Of a stretch of 64,000 bases of DNA, positions 1 to 12,100 are shown piece after piece. The first letter of the stretch is position 1, and each line of letters starts with the position of its first letter. The notes beneath the pieces were generated by a model, which was not told the origin of the DNA, ran no database searches, and worked only from the letters and a program-made list of their open reading frames with translations. The position numbers and the translations under genes were made by a program. This stretch comes from Daphnia pulex (taxonomy: Eukaryota; Arthropoda; Branchiopoda; Diplostraca; Daphniidae), in contig NC_060020.1 in assembly GCF_021134715.1 (NCBI RefSeq), positions 186,001-250,000 of the forward strand. Direction: 5' to 3'.

Positions 1-6
1 TGTGAT

Positions 7-675
7 TTACATTTTCTTGTAGAGGCGGTTGGCGACGAGATCACCGCAAGTGACTTTCTGTAAATCGCATCAAATGATTAATTAATGTATTACAAGTTGC
101 AACTTTTATAATATCAACTCGACTCTATTAATGGAATTTGAAACGTACCACATGCATTTGGTCTCCCTTGATTTCACGGTGGTAGACGACCACCATGCCG
201 TTCTCCTGGACTTCGTGTTGGATCATCAGTCCCTTGGCCTCACGCTTGTAAGTGCTCTGATTTAAAATTAAAAAAGATGAGATAACAAATCGCCATGGCA
301 ACGGCCTACAGCAGACGTAATAGAATTAATTAATACCTTGACTTTGCGTCCGTCGATGGTGGTCTCTTCCTGCTCGACGTCCAAGACGAATTCCTTGGTG
401 CGTTCGGGAATGCCTTCGGCAGATCCGGTCACCTTGTACTTGTCGCCATCGTGCGAGAACTCGATGATGGGCTTCAAGGTGCGGCCCTTTTGGCGCTTCT
501 CGGCCGAAACACCTGCCCAATCATCCAGCACATTGAATTAATATAATCCGTTAACTAATAGAAAGAAGAACAAGACGAATGAAATGGAATGCTCACCGAC
601 GGCTTCCATCATCTTGTCAAAGTTGTCGACGTCTCCTTCCACCAGTTGGAACTTGCCGGTCGATTCGTAAACCAT
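7..675 (-). CDS. Fatty-acid-binding protein (FABP/CRABP family), gene 1 of cluster
   Basis: Cytosolic lipid-binding beta-barrel protein that carries fatty acids or retinoid-like ligands. Four exons join in frame: 597-675, 337-512, 149-256 and 7-57 (414 nt, 137 aa). All introns are GT-AG. Exon 1 encodes the FABP start MVYESTGKFQLVEGD and exon 2 ends in the family motif TTIDGRKVK. The last exon reads KVTCGDLVANRLYKKM, containing the Arg-x-Tyr pair that contacts the ligand carboxylate in this family. Introns fall at the three canonical FABP sites (after about codon 26 phase 1; after DGRKVK phase 0; before VTCGD phase 0). A TATAAATA box lies upstream at 763-770. It is the most divergent in length of the four paralogs. 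Start chosen as the first ATG in good context. Family assignment is secure; the ligand is unknown. Confidence 0.93.
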
Positions 676-762
676 TTTTAGACTGCAGCGGATGAATTCG
701 GAATGGAGTGGAGAAGGTGAAACGGGAAAGCACAGAGTGAAGACACCACAGACGCAAGCCCT

Positions 763-770
763 TATTTATA
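763..770 (-). promoter_or_regulatory. TATA box of FABP gene 1
   Basis: TATAAATA on the minus strand, 88-95 bp upstream of the start codon. The implied transcription start is near 735. Confidence 0.7.
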
Positions 771-775
771 CACAA

Positions 776-2415
776 AATAAAAATCGATCAGCACCAAATC
801 GGCCGGGCTATAGACACGCGTCATATCATCTCACAGCAGACAGGTGGCAGCTTAAGGGATGATTGGGACCTCACGTCGCTTATCATCACTGATGGCCAGC
901 CAAATGACAGTTTCTATACCTGATTGTATTTTCGCCCCTTGGCCATTGGTTCCTTTTGTATTGCCATTGACGAATGGTGCCAGGGCACGTCAGCCGGGCA
1001 GCAGCAGCATGCACGCGGGTACGACCCGAAAGCATCAAAGTTTGTTCTGTGATTTTCGTCCCGTGGTCTCGGGTCCAATATTTGCTCGAATGACTCTGCC
1101 CTCTCACCCCCCCATCTAATCCCTCATCGAATATTAAAATTTATTTTATGCAATTGTCTAGTAAAAATGAACGAGAGAAAGTCTGTCACTCGTCAATAAG
1201 CCAAATTTCTTATAGTGTCGCCTGTATACAGAAATTCATCAAGTATTGGCCGCTAAAATGCGCTTGAAATTATCATTTAAAGAGTCCTAATTAATGGAAG
1301 AGCTATGCAAAGTTGAATTCATTGAGAAGAATTATTTGTCGACTTTTTATTTTCCTTGTTCCATTTCTCTTGTGATAAAATAGAATAAACGGTTCCTTAT
1401 TCTGTCAGACACGTATGTCTAGCTATATTAGAGAAACAATCATTGACGTGTGGTGCCAAACCCAACAGGTTGATTGATGTGCTCGACTTTCTTTTTTATC
1501 GAACGTTCAACTCAGATGGCCCCGTTGTATTATTTTCAACTCGACTTGCGTTTATAGACAATGTCTTGTTTATTATCAGCAGCAGTGTGTTTTGTGTTGC
1601 ATCTAGTATCTCGTCGTCTCTCATATGTTCAATGTATACTGCATGTAACTGTCTAGACAGCTAAAACAGCAGCAGCCAGGCCCCAGCACTAATAAACTCG
1701 GGTGGTGGTGTAGCAGAGCCGAATATTGGCAGTGGCAACTGATACGTACAGCACGTCGTTTTATCGCTGCCAATGAAACCAGCAAATAAAACAACTATAG
1801 CACCTAGCAACAGTCGAGATAAAAAAGAGTTTCCCCATTTGAATGGGCGCGCCATCTCTTATTACCACACCGTATCCAAGGGCGATTACATTCAAATGGA
1901 CTTTGCTCACTTTTTTAATTAATCCGGCAGTTAAAACTATATCAAATCATGTAGTCCATCGTTTATATTCAGCCACCCATTTGATCAACTTTACTCAAAT
2001 GAATTCAATTCATCTATAAAGATAAGGAAAGATTGACCGGTACCTTACCAACAGAAACGATAACGAACTTTTTAAAACAACTCCGGTCGGTTGTTTGTGC
2101 ACGTATAAGTTGACTTAACTGTCAAATAAAAACGGTGAAAGTTTCTTTCCCCCCCACCAGTAGAAAAAGATGATAAGAATTTAAGCAAACAGTTTTCATT
2201 TTATTTTCAAAAGATGAAAATAATAAAAACTGACAGGCAGCTCACGAATAATATCCTTATCCATGCAAGAGAAGAAAGTCAAAAGACACACAGGGAAAAA
2301 AAGAAGCGCAATTGTTTGTTTTCGTCACTGTATTTTTCAAGTGTATTAAAATCTTTGTATACACAAACGGCATCCTGATAATCTTTTTTCAAACTCAAAT
2401 TTCCAACTTGAACGT
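776..2415. other. Intergenic, no gene recognised
   Basis: AT-rich spacer between FABP genes 1 and 2. Only short open frames without homology or splice support are present. Nothing else was seen. Confidence 0.5.
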
Positions 2416-3581
2416 CTAAACGCGTTTGTAGTTGCGGGTGCAAACAACAGCGTCCAGAGTGATGGTCTATAAAACAAATTGAGACAATTGGAATTGAGAA
2501 AATAATAAGTAAAGTAATAAATAATAAAATCTTACCACTTTGAGCTCGTCACCGTTGACTTCACGGATGAGGGTGGCCTCTTTGCCGTCCCATTTCTCCT
2601 TCTGGACCAATTTGGTTGGACTTTCGAGAGTGTAGACGGTCTTGACTTTGCGGCCGTCGGTCGTCTCGTCGTCCTGCTCGACGCCCACCTTGAATTTGGC
2701 CGTCGTATCCTTCAATCCGGTCGTGACGATCGTCCAGTTGTCACCAGCCACAGTGTATTCCACCTGCGGAGTGGCGGCCTTGGCCAGCATTCTATTCGGC
2801 AATCGCAGTAATTTTAAAATTATACATTAAACAAGTTAATCAATTAATGAAAATAATTAAATGAAACGTACCGGTTGGCCATACCAACACCTGATGATTA
2901 GGTCATGAAAATAAAAAGAAATTGAAAACAAATTAATGAGTAACATCAAAGTTCATAGGGTACAACACACGTAATAATTTAAACAATATTTCCAGGGGCC
3001 TCTCAAAAAAAGTAAATTAAATAATACTTTGTCGCCTGACAATTTTATTCCGTTGTACAAAAGCCAGAGATTAATATTTACATTATCCGACTTTGCTGCC
3101 ATTTATGGCCGGTTGTTATATTATTCTCTGCCCCCCATTGTAAATACGTTCATCCGACGTGATGACTCAACTATTTTCAGTATTTTTTCCATTCCCAGTG
3201 ACTAGGCAAATAATAAAACCCGCCAGTCTCAATGCAAAAGGAATTAACTTTCTGTTCTTTGACCGCTGCTGTATAATAAAAAGATTGGCCAACTCATCAA
3301 GCGGCACAATAAAACACACGGGAAAGATATACGACACTATAATAATAATATTATTAGTTAATTGTTCTCATGAACGGCCCGTGTGATGGTCGAGATTATA
3401 ACTGGTTTTTTACAAGCCAATTATCTCGTAAAACAAGTTTTACGACTTTTGGCCACAATTGCTACTGCTGTACTTTGGACGTGATATAATAAAATTCAAA
3501 TTGATAAATCATACCGATAGCCTTCATGTAGTCATCAAAGTTCTCCTGGGTAGTGAGTTTCCACTTTCCAACGAAAGACAT
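2416..3581 (-). CDS. Fatty-acid-binding protein, gene 2, with 19-bp microexon
   Basis: Intracellular lipid-binding protein. Exons 3515-3581, 2872-2890, 2536-2791 and 2416-2466 sum to 393 nt (130 aa plus stop). Exon 1 encodes MSFVGKWKLTTQENFDDYMK, a textbook FABP N-terminus. The final exon is TITLDAVVCTRNYKRV, with the Arg-x-Tyr ligand pair intact. Structure is unusual: a 19-bp exon (GVGMANR region) is flanked by a canonical acceptor and a GTACGT donor. The usual phase-0 intron after DGRKVK is absent, so the middle of the gene is one 256-bp exon. The middle exon keeps FKVGVEQDDETTDGRKVK. TATAAG lies at 3683-3688. This copy is the closest of the four to the consensus FABP sequence. Function as a lipid carrier is inferred from the family. 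Confidence 0.93.
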
Positions 3582-3682
3582 GACGATAAATTGGGAAATG
3601 ATTGGGGAGGACCGAATGTGAAGATGCTGAGCACAAAAATCGACCAAGACTGAACGGGAATTGACTGACGTCTCTGGAAGCT

Positions 3683-3688
3683 CTTATA
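3683..3688 (-). promoter_or_regulatory. TATA box of FABP gene 2
   Basis: CTATAAGAG on the minus strand, about 105 bp upstream of the gene 2 start codon. Confidence 0.55.
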
Positions 3689-3689
3689 G

Positions 3690-6087
3690 CCGTCAGCCAA
3701 GGATCGACTGCTCCTCCCCCAGGCTCCACTCCCATCCTTGTATATAGTACTATAGCTATAACTATATTGACAGCTGTAATCCCCTAGCTCTTCTATATAT
3801 CTTTTAAAGTTTGGAATTGTTTATTTTCTGTTTCTGTTTCATTTCGGCTCTCTCCCCCCCCCCCACTCTAGAGCTTATATTGTAAAGGGGATGAGAATAT
3901 TGAGAAAATTATCTTTAATCCATCTATATTCAAATGAATCATGTTTGACAATGACGTCATTTCTACAAGGTTATACCAAATATCCGCTTCCAGTTTCTAA
4001 ACAAAATTTTTAAGACAAAACTAAAATTTGGACAAGAGAAAATCATTTAGAATTAAGAAAAAGGAATTTAGACCAAAATGGACTTGACATTATCGCGTAT
4101 AGCAACAAGCCAACAATACAAAAAAAAAATCGTTTTGATTTGTGTTTTTTAAACGTTGATGATTCGTCTGAATGCCCAGCCAAAGGCGAACATTTTATTT
4201 TTATTTAAAAAAAACCCTGAAAAGATAAATATAAAAGTCAAAGGCGACGATGTACGAAAGACGTGCGATATATGTAGCATTTGGCACACGGCACGATATA
4301 ATCGCGTCTGGATTATTTCTCTTTGCTCTGCTGGATCTCACGCTCCTTGTTTATTTTTCACGCAATCTTTATTGGGGCGTGGTTATATGGCCGTGATCCT
4401 CGGACATTGCGCTCTCGTTCTAAACTGTGGCTGGCAGTTATTATAAGCTGTGGTCCAACTGACTTCTGATTTCGATCATGTCCATTTTAAAAACAGCTGA
4501 TCTTGGCGATAAGTTTAGAAAAATAAACGTTTGATATTTTCAAATATCCCGATAATATCTTATGTCAATAAGGTTACATTGGTAAGAGTTACTTTCTGTG
4601 TTTAACTGGACTTTTAACTGAGACTTGCACGCGTGCAAACAATCTTTTACCTATGCTCCCTGCCCTTTTATTACAACAATTTATAAGACGCAATAATAAA
4701 AGCAATAATTAATCCAATTGGTTGGAATTCACTTATTTCAATGAATGATGGGATTGATTGATTTCATTCTGCGCTGAAGCTTGTGGCCTGGACTAGCGAG
4801 TCCAATTTCAAACTCCTCGAAAAAGAAGTTTCCGTTTTCAATCCCGGAGCCGAGCAGCAGAGTCGGTCACGGTGAGCCAACCCGAGACGATGATGATGGG
4901 CGCGGCTGTCCGCAACAGCAGCAGCAACACAATAAGAGTGGCGGTGCCTAGATCCAATTTCTTTCCATTTGGAAAGAAAAAGATCAAAAATCGTCGGGAC
5001 CTCATCGGGAATCAGCAGAAAAAATGCCGTCGTTCATCCTGTCGGACGGATCGAGTGATGGCCATAACCCAACGGCCAGCGATTATTTGCTCAATCGTCG
5101 TCGTCGTCGTCAAAGTTTCAAGGTCTCACGTGAATTTCGATCCCGCGCCATTTCGCGTGAAAATAAAAAACACGCACAGAAAAACAGCCCGGCGTGAATT
5201 TTAGACTTTTAATAGTTTTGTGAATGCGATGGCCCTTTTATATTTTCTTAGACGCCAAAGAATTTTTGGCGTCGCTTTTTTATTAGACGCGGAATCATTT
5301 GCAGTAAACAATTGTGGCGCGCTGGCCGCGAGTCTATTTTCACGATGCCCCCCGGCATTCACGCCACCAACCAATGAAGGTGACTCATCCTTTTTCCCGA
5401 CTCCCATCTACCGATGAAATCCTTAACTTCTTTGATCGACGACCCAAATTAAATGAGTATTAGTACAACAATTGTTACTTATAGGACCGATTCAATGTCC
5501 ATTGCAAGGGAAACAAGTGACAGAGTCCAGCTGATTCTTTCCATCAGTCGACTGTGCTACAATATGGGGCCGTCTAGAATAAATGTGTCCATCAAAATTT
5601 CAAAAGAGAGATTAGACAAATGGCTTATTTGGTTTCCGGTTCGTCTCCGACTACCAAAAGGGGGGGGTGGGAAAGATGATGACTCAATGCAACCCATGGA
5701 ATGCAACCACACTGGAAAACACTTGAAGGGGAAAATATAAAACAGCACTCGTCGAATTCCTCCTAGATGGCCATCGATTGTGTCCATATCTGTAAAAGCT
5801 GATATAGAGCTATAGCTATATACAAGGCTATTGGGGCTACATGTTGGAGGCTATCTGCTGTCAGGAAGTTGAGTCATAAATATCTCCAATGGGCTGATGG
5901 GTTCTCATTTGATTAAGCTCCATCTGCACATTTCAATCGCTTTAGTTTTCTAGGAAATGCATCAACAGTCGCCATTATAGACTCGACATTAATTCGTGTA
6001 TTATTATTGCCGCCAGAAAACAATCAAACATTTAGAATTCAACAACATCTATTATATAAGAGATCATCACCCAACCCATTTTCAGTT
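3690..6087. other. Intergenic, no gene recognised
   Basis: 2.4-kb spacer between FABP genes 2 and 3. It contains low-complexity runs and a short perfect hairpin (9-bp arms around 5251-5273), but no ORF with family resemblance or splice structure. Confidence 0.5.
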
Positions 6088-6777
6088 TCACTCACGCCGG
6101 AAGTGGCGGACGCAGGTGACGTCACCAAACGTCATCGTCTGTCCAGCAGAAATAATATGACAAATTATACACTCGTTATACCTTATGAACCGATTATAGA
6201 AATTTGAATTTGTTAAGTATAATTTTATATACCATGTTCCAATCATCTCCGTCAAATTCGTGCACCATGACGGCCTCGCAGCTGCGGTTATTGCCCCAAA
6301 TTTCTTTTTGAATTAATTTCATTTTGCCGCCTTCCTCTTCCACGGTGAACAAATCCTGTCAATCATTAAATGTACGTTCAATCATTCTTATTTTTCTATA
6401 ATATAGTGAGTTATTATATCATCTGACATTGACGTGACGTCCGTCTATCGTGACCCGCTTCATTTCGACGCCGAGCCGGAACTTGAAATCGGAATCTTTG
6501 CTGATTCCCGTCACCTGGACGTTCCATTGGCCGTCGTCGTCGATCCGACAGTCGACCAGGGGCACCTGACTGATGGCGATGGCCCGTTTGGCCATGCTCA
6601 ACCCTGTCCATCAAACGCAATTTTCAATTATTATTTATTAATTCAAAGATGATGCAACTTACCGATGGCTCTGAGGAATTCTTCGTAATTGATTTGTCCG
6701 ACTAGTCGATACTTGCCGACGACTTGAGCCATGAAATCCGTTTGCTTTTGCTGCTCGTGTTGATTATTGTCGTCCAT
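6088..6777 (-). CDS. Fatty-acid-binding protein, gene 3, with possible N-terminal extension
   Basis: Lipid-binding protein of the FABP family. Exons 6663-6777, 6428-6603, 6233-6355 and 6088-6138 join in frame (465 nt, 154 aa). An internal ATG at 6732 gives the usual family length (139 aa) beginning MAQVVGKYRLVGQINYEEF. The upstream ATG at 6777 is in frame, adds 15 residues (MDDNNQHEQQKQTDF) and has the better start context (AGAATGG), so it is used here. Exon 2 holds FKFRLGVEMKRVTIDGRHVN. The last exon reads TMTFGDVTCVRHFRRE, so the family Arg-x-Tyr is Arg-x-Phe here. The three introns are at canonical FABP positions. Upstream TATATAAA at 6916-6925. Function by family only. Confidence 0.9.
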
Positions 6778-6915
6778 TCTACTGAGATTGATGGCCTATG
6801 TGGTGCTGGCGATAATTATTGGCTTGTACGTAACCGCAGCACACCGCCAGTCAAGTGTGTCGATGGAGCAGTTGGGCGTTATCAACTGGGCCATTCCCCT
6901 GTTACGTGTCTATGA

Positions 6916-6925
6916 TTTATATATC
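6916..6925 (-). promoter_or_regulatory. TATA box of FABP gene 3
   Basis: GATATATAAATC on the minus strand, about 140 bp upstream of the first in-frame ATG. Confidence 0.55.
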
Positions 6926-7414
6926 CAGCATTAGCCCCGACCATCAGCGCACATCCAGCACCGATGAAATAGACGACGCCAGTGCTGCTCAGGCACCTCT
7001 GCTGTGTTGTTTAGCAACAACAAGATAACCTCACGTATATACTATTCTATACAACTCTGCAACAACAAACAACAACAGAACACACACGGGACAGCAGTTT
7101 CCGGTGGCAACGGCCCGTCTTCCTTGCGACTACATCATTATCTATTGATGAGAGCGCCGGCCGGCCGGCCACCGGGCGATGACACACAAAAGGGCGGACT
7201 CAATAACGAGCCGATACTCCAGTAATTAAATAATAAATCATTGGGTGAATCAATACGTGTATTTTATACGACTAGAGACAGAGATGAGTAATACATCAAA
7301 TTAAACACAGAGAAACAATCAAAGCATATAGGTGTGCTGCCGCGTGAATGATCCAAATTGGCGCTAGAACAACAATTTTTTCTCCAAGTATTAAACGCCG
7401 GTGGGTGCGGATGA
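6926..7414. other. Intergenic spacer
   Basis: Spacer between FABP genes 3 and 4 with a short GC-rich (GGCC)n patch near 7157-7175. No gene recognised. Confidence 0.45.
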
Positions 7415-8037
7415 TTATTCACGCTTGAAGCGACGGACGCAGCAGACGTCACCGCAAGTCATTGTCTAGAATTAAATAATTACAAAAATATTAGATAATC
7501 GCCCATCATCGTCAGGAATAAATGTCGACTGGATTTTGAATTTTACCGCTGTCCAATCTTCTCCGTTGACTTCGTGAACGACGGTGGCTTCTTTGTCACC
7601 CCAAATCTCGTGAGCAATCAATTTATCTCCTTCCAAATTGTACGTCGCCTTATTTATCCGTTCAGTTAAAATGAAAATTAAATTTATTCAGCGGAAGTGG
7701 GACGTATTTATACCTTGATTTGGCGACCGTCGGGAGTGTGCATGTCCTGCTCGACGCCCAATTTGAATTTGATGGTGACGTCACGGGCGCCCATATGAAT
7801 CGTCAAGTTCCACACGTCGTCGGTGATGGTACATTCGATGTGAGCTTTGACACTAGTTGCCATGTTTCTCATTGGAACGTTGACGCCTTTTTTTTATACC
7901 CACCAAAATATAAATGAATTATAATCAAATCAATTAAATGGAGTATGATAATTTATACCTATGGCTTTGAGATAGTCGTCCAGGTTGTCCTGGCTGATCA
8001 TTTGGTATTTACCGACAAAGTGCTGGCCGCCAGTCAT
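7415..8037 (-). CDS. Fatty-acid-binding protein, gene 4
   Basis: Intracellular lipid-binding protein. Exons 7959-8037, 7714-7886, 7547-7648 and 7415-7465 sum to 405 nt (134 aa plus stop) with consistent phases. The N-terminus [20 protein letters not shown] and the middle motif [20 protein letters not shown] are typical of the family. The C-terminus is [16 protein letters not shown], again with Phe where most FABPs have the ligand-contacting Tyr. Exon plan matches gene 3, and the shared TMT(F/C)GDV tail suggests genes 3 and 4 are each other's closest relatives. TATAAAT lies at 8141-8147. Start is the first ATG of the FABP fold. Confidence 0.92.
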
Positions 8038-8140
8038 TTTTCAAAGGCTATAATTTGCTATATGTTGGATAAAGAAGAGATTGTCGTGGGTCGTCGAGTT
8101 GCCGGGTCTGACTGAGCTGAACACTTGACGGCCGACTTCA

Positions 8141-8147
8141 ATTTATA
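8141..8147 (-). promoter_or_regulatory. TATA box of FABP gene 4
   Basis: GATATAAATTG on the minus strand, about 104-110 bp upstream of the start codon. Confidence 0.65.
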
Positions 8148-8149
8148 TC

Positions 8150-9162
8150 AGAGTTATGTTAAACCAAAGGATCTATATAGCTAGCTGCTCTCTTTTGTAT
8201 GATTCCAGGGTTTGTTGTAGCAATGGTTTGATATGCTCCCGCGTTGTCATGACGTTCCTTTTTGCTTCCACTGGTTGCTGATGCCTCTCATGTGAGACGG
8301 GCAACTCATTAAATTTTGATTGTGTCAGATCCGCTCTACCAATCAAATGTCCTGTGTCCTGGCTGCTGTTGCCCAGCTCACAAAAGAGCCAGTCACGCCT
8401 CAATCAATAATTAAATCAAAAACCCTATACCACAACTAGAGTCTATATACCGAATATATTTGAAATCGAATCGAAATCATCAACTGACAGCTGTCAATTT
8501 TGTTTTGAAACGTCAACGCCATCTGCACGTAACAGATTGCAAGGACTGTATGAATAAAAGAAAACTTTTAAAAAAGTAAATACATTTTTTTTCTTATTAA
8601 AAATAGCTAAGTAAAACAAATTCCTTTCGCATACCAATTAAGGATCTCTTAACGAGGATTAAATTTGATTTTGAGTGTGTTTAGGGATTGAACTATTGAA
8701 CTTCATGGTTTTCCAGTCTGGGCTCCGGGAGTCCGGGTCCTGTCGGCCGCCATTAATTGTCATGTCTCGTTTGTCGCCATTCGTCATGTCACTTTATTTT
8801 GTTAGTAGAGGACCAAGTGTGTCGCGATTTTCTTTTTCTGGCCATCCGCATTTTCTTCAAATGTTTCCGGTTCCTGTAAACTGATCAAGTGTTCGAATTT
8901 ATTGTGGCCTCGTGTGGGCGAACCCTTGCAACTTGGTGCTGCTGGTATGAAAAATGAAATGGCCAGTACCAACACGACAGTTTTCGATTTAGATGACGGA
9001 GAGGAGTTCGTCTAAACTCTTCCACCACTTTGTTTCTAAGATTGAACAGTGTAAGCTATTGCAGGGGCATTTGAGGTGCAGTAGAGTTGCTTGAAAAATA
9101 TTAAGCTTTTTGAAAAACTTATCTTTTAGGTGGATGAACCCTAATGTTCAGATTCTGTTGGA
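8150..9162. other. Intergenic, no gene recognised
   Basis: One kilobase downstream of the FABP cluster promoter with no supported ORF or repeat. Confidence 0.45.
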
Positions 9163-12100
9163 ATGCTGAAATCTCTGTGCAGAGATCGTTACATTCTGGT
9201 GGCCTATCTATCACTGCTGGTTACCACTTTCAACAATTTCATGATACCTTGGACCAAACACGGTGAAATTGAGGTGCTTCTTTTCTCGTGTTTATTCATT
9301 CGCTTATAATTAGAATTTTCTTTGTTTTCATTCATGTCTCTCAAAAGCTTAACTATTGTCACTACCTGAATCGAATTTTTACTGCCATCCAGTAGTTCTT
9401 CACTCTCCAGTCCGAGGCATCAACCTTGTAACTTTCATTATATTTAAAAGATCAAATAATTCATTTAAATACAACAATTTGCCTATTTTTTTTTAGGTTA
9501 TTTTTTTGGAACTAATGGACTAAACACATTCTGGTGATGAGGTAAAAGATTAATTCCCCCATTAGTTAATATGAATGTGTCATGTATTTATTTGTTACAT
9601 TTGGTTTGTTTAAGGCTTTTTTTCTTTGATGAAGCAACTGGAGTTCTTCGACTTCAGCGTAGACAATTGGCATATTGCGAACGAAGCCCAGCCAACAACA
9701 TCATTGGCGCAAGTAACGATGGTTCAACTGTCGCTGGAGAAAGTCTGGGTGTCTATTTTAAAATTAATGTTTTTGAAATAAGAAATTATAAACGTTGTTC
9801 ATTTAGGGTTCGACATCTCTCATACCGGTCTGTTACAGCAGCAGCCAACCCTCTAGTTCTACGGTGACACGATTGTCCCACGTCTTAAAATGATAATCGA
9901 TCTGGCTCCCCCCGAACTGTTAATCTTATGTTGTTTTCTTTTAGATGCAGTGCATTAGTGTTAGTAGATGTGTGAGTTACATTTATGGTGGTTAATATCA
10001 TACAGACATAGAGTACAGACGGACATGGGAAACAGTACAAAACAGTATTGGGATGTACGGATATGGGGAGGGATTTGAAAGGTGGCCGGGAGTAGGAGTC
10101 GTATCAACACTAGGCGCCATATCCATGGTCGCACATTCAGGTTCAATTATTTCCGGAGGCAAATCATAGCCTTAAATTAGAGTCAAGCTGATTTTCTAAG
10201 TTTTTTTATCGTATTAAGTCATAACAATACCTAAGTAGGATAGCCTTCGACTGCTATGTGTGAGTCTCGTGTTAAAATCCAAGTTTATACAACTTGTATT
10301 TAATATGTGGTATCCTAGTTTCCTATTGTAGTTCTTGCTTTGTGACTGGCTTCATATTTTAATTTAATGTTACATATTCAAGTTACATAGCTGCAATCAC
10401 GGTTCATTGACTTATTCAAGACACAACGTTTGCAGTCACGGATGTGTGTTCGTGCCAAGTTTTCTGCTTCATCGATCGTGTGAGCCTGTATGAAGATGTG
10501 GTCTCGCGTCTCCAAAGTCAAGTCCCAACAGGTGGTTGGAACAAAACAGTAAAGTCAAACATGTGGTAATTGCCTAGTCTCCCAGATCACGTCGGTAAAA
10601 GAATCGTAAAAAGTGTAAGCCTTGAAAGTGCGGTATGATGCCAGTGGCTATGAAGAAACTAGTTGTGAAGAACAAGTGAAGTGAAGTGAAATGTTCAGTG
10701 ATAACCAGCTGGAGTGGACCATTGCTGAAATAACAGGAACTCCATCAGTCTACACTCTAAAAGTGCATCACTGACAACATTTCCAGGCAGTAATCCAGTA
10801 ATGAAGAAAAAGTACCTGATGGAGTGAGCTAAAACGTCAAGTTTCAGCCTACCCAATTGAAATGCTTAAGCTAGGCTATATCCATGTCAAAATGGCCCAT
10901 TTCGGAATTCCAATCCAATTAATCTTCAACTTATGGTAAGCTTGGATTTCATTTGTCTTGTTATTCCTTGTCCGGTTATTCTGTCAGGCAATTCACTGAC
11001 ACACTGCCAACATGGAGGTCATGGCCAAATAAATGGAGTAGGTCCATGTTTTTTTTTGTGACAGCTGGCCACCTTTACTCAAAATTAAAAACCAGATTTT
11101 CTTACCAAAATATGTTTATTTTTCTAGATGACGCGAATGTGTCAAAGCAAGCAGACGAAATGTTAAGTAATCTGTCACAGTCTGGGGTGCCTCATCAGAA
11201 AATATGGGAAAAAGAGCTGCAGTCGTTGCAGTATCCTGTACATAAATTTACGTTTACTGTATATAGCTAGCTAGTTCACCAATACTTTTTGTTAAAAGCT
11301 AAATGTAGCTTAAGGGGTTTAACAATATTTATTTAGCGTGCAGATTGTCTACTGTCTAAAGAAGTCACCAAGCAAACAATTTTTGGCCGAGCATGAATGT
11401 ATTTTGGTGCATCAGAAACCATTTCAATTTTTACTACAAGGTTAAAAACAAATTAGAATTAAAGGATTTTTCGTTCAGGGTTCGTCATATCTCATACCGG
11501 TCTATTACAGCAGTAGCCAACCCTCGAGTACTACGGCGTACAAGAGTGTCCCACGTCTTACGATGATAATCGATCTGACTTGCCCCAACGAATTTATCTC
11601 AAGTGTTTTGTTTTTTTTTCAATATGCTGCAGCGCATATTAATGGTTAGTAGTAGGGGTTAGTGAGGGTTAGTTTACATGCATACATATTAATTTTATAC
11701 AAAGCGATATGGGGAAGATCAATGAGAGACAATGTGAGGGGCAGGAGGACAATGTGGAGGAAGTGGGAATCGAACCCGGGACATTTGCGTACAACACTGG
11801 ATGCTATAACCACTAAATCATGGTCGCATATCCTGATCTAACTATTTCCGGAAATAGATCATATCCTCAAAAAGTATTGGCTATATATCTAACAATTTAT
11901 CTTTTCCCTTCTATGTTTCTCCATAGTCTAGTGGTATAGTCTCTGCATGGCACGCCGGAGACCCGGGTTCAACTCCGATCGGAGTCACCCATTGTTCCAT
12001 TTTTCCAAATATTTTCGCAACTTGCAACAATTGGATATTAAAAGGTCGTATTGCGAAGCTTAGAGGCTTTCTCTTAACTCTGACATCGTAACTTACCCGA

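Noticed and set aside
5251-5273. Perfect hairpin GACGCCAAA-GAATT-TTTGGCGTC followed by T-rich DNA, resembling a rho-independent terminator
   Set aside because: The context is eukaryotic pol II DNA with no adjacent gene end; most likely chance.
11925-11990. Possible tRNA gene (CTAGTGGTATAG ... GGGTTCAACTCC)
   Set aside because: Acceptor and T-arm stems do not pair, and a diverged copy exists at 23845. It is a tRNA-derived repeat head.
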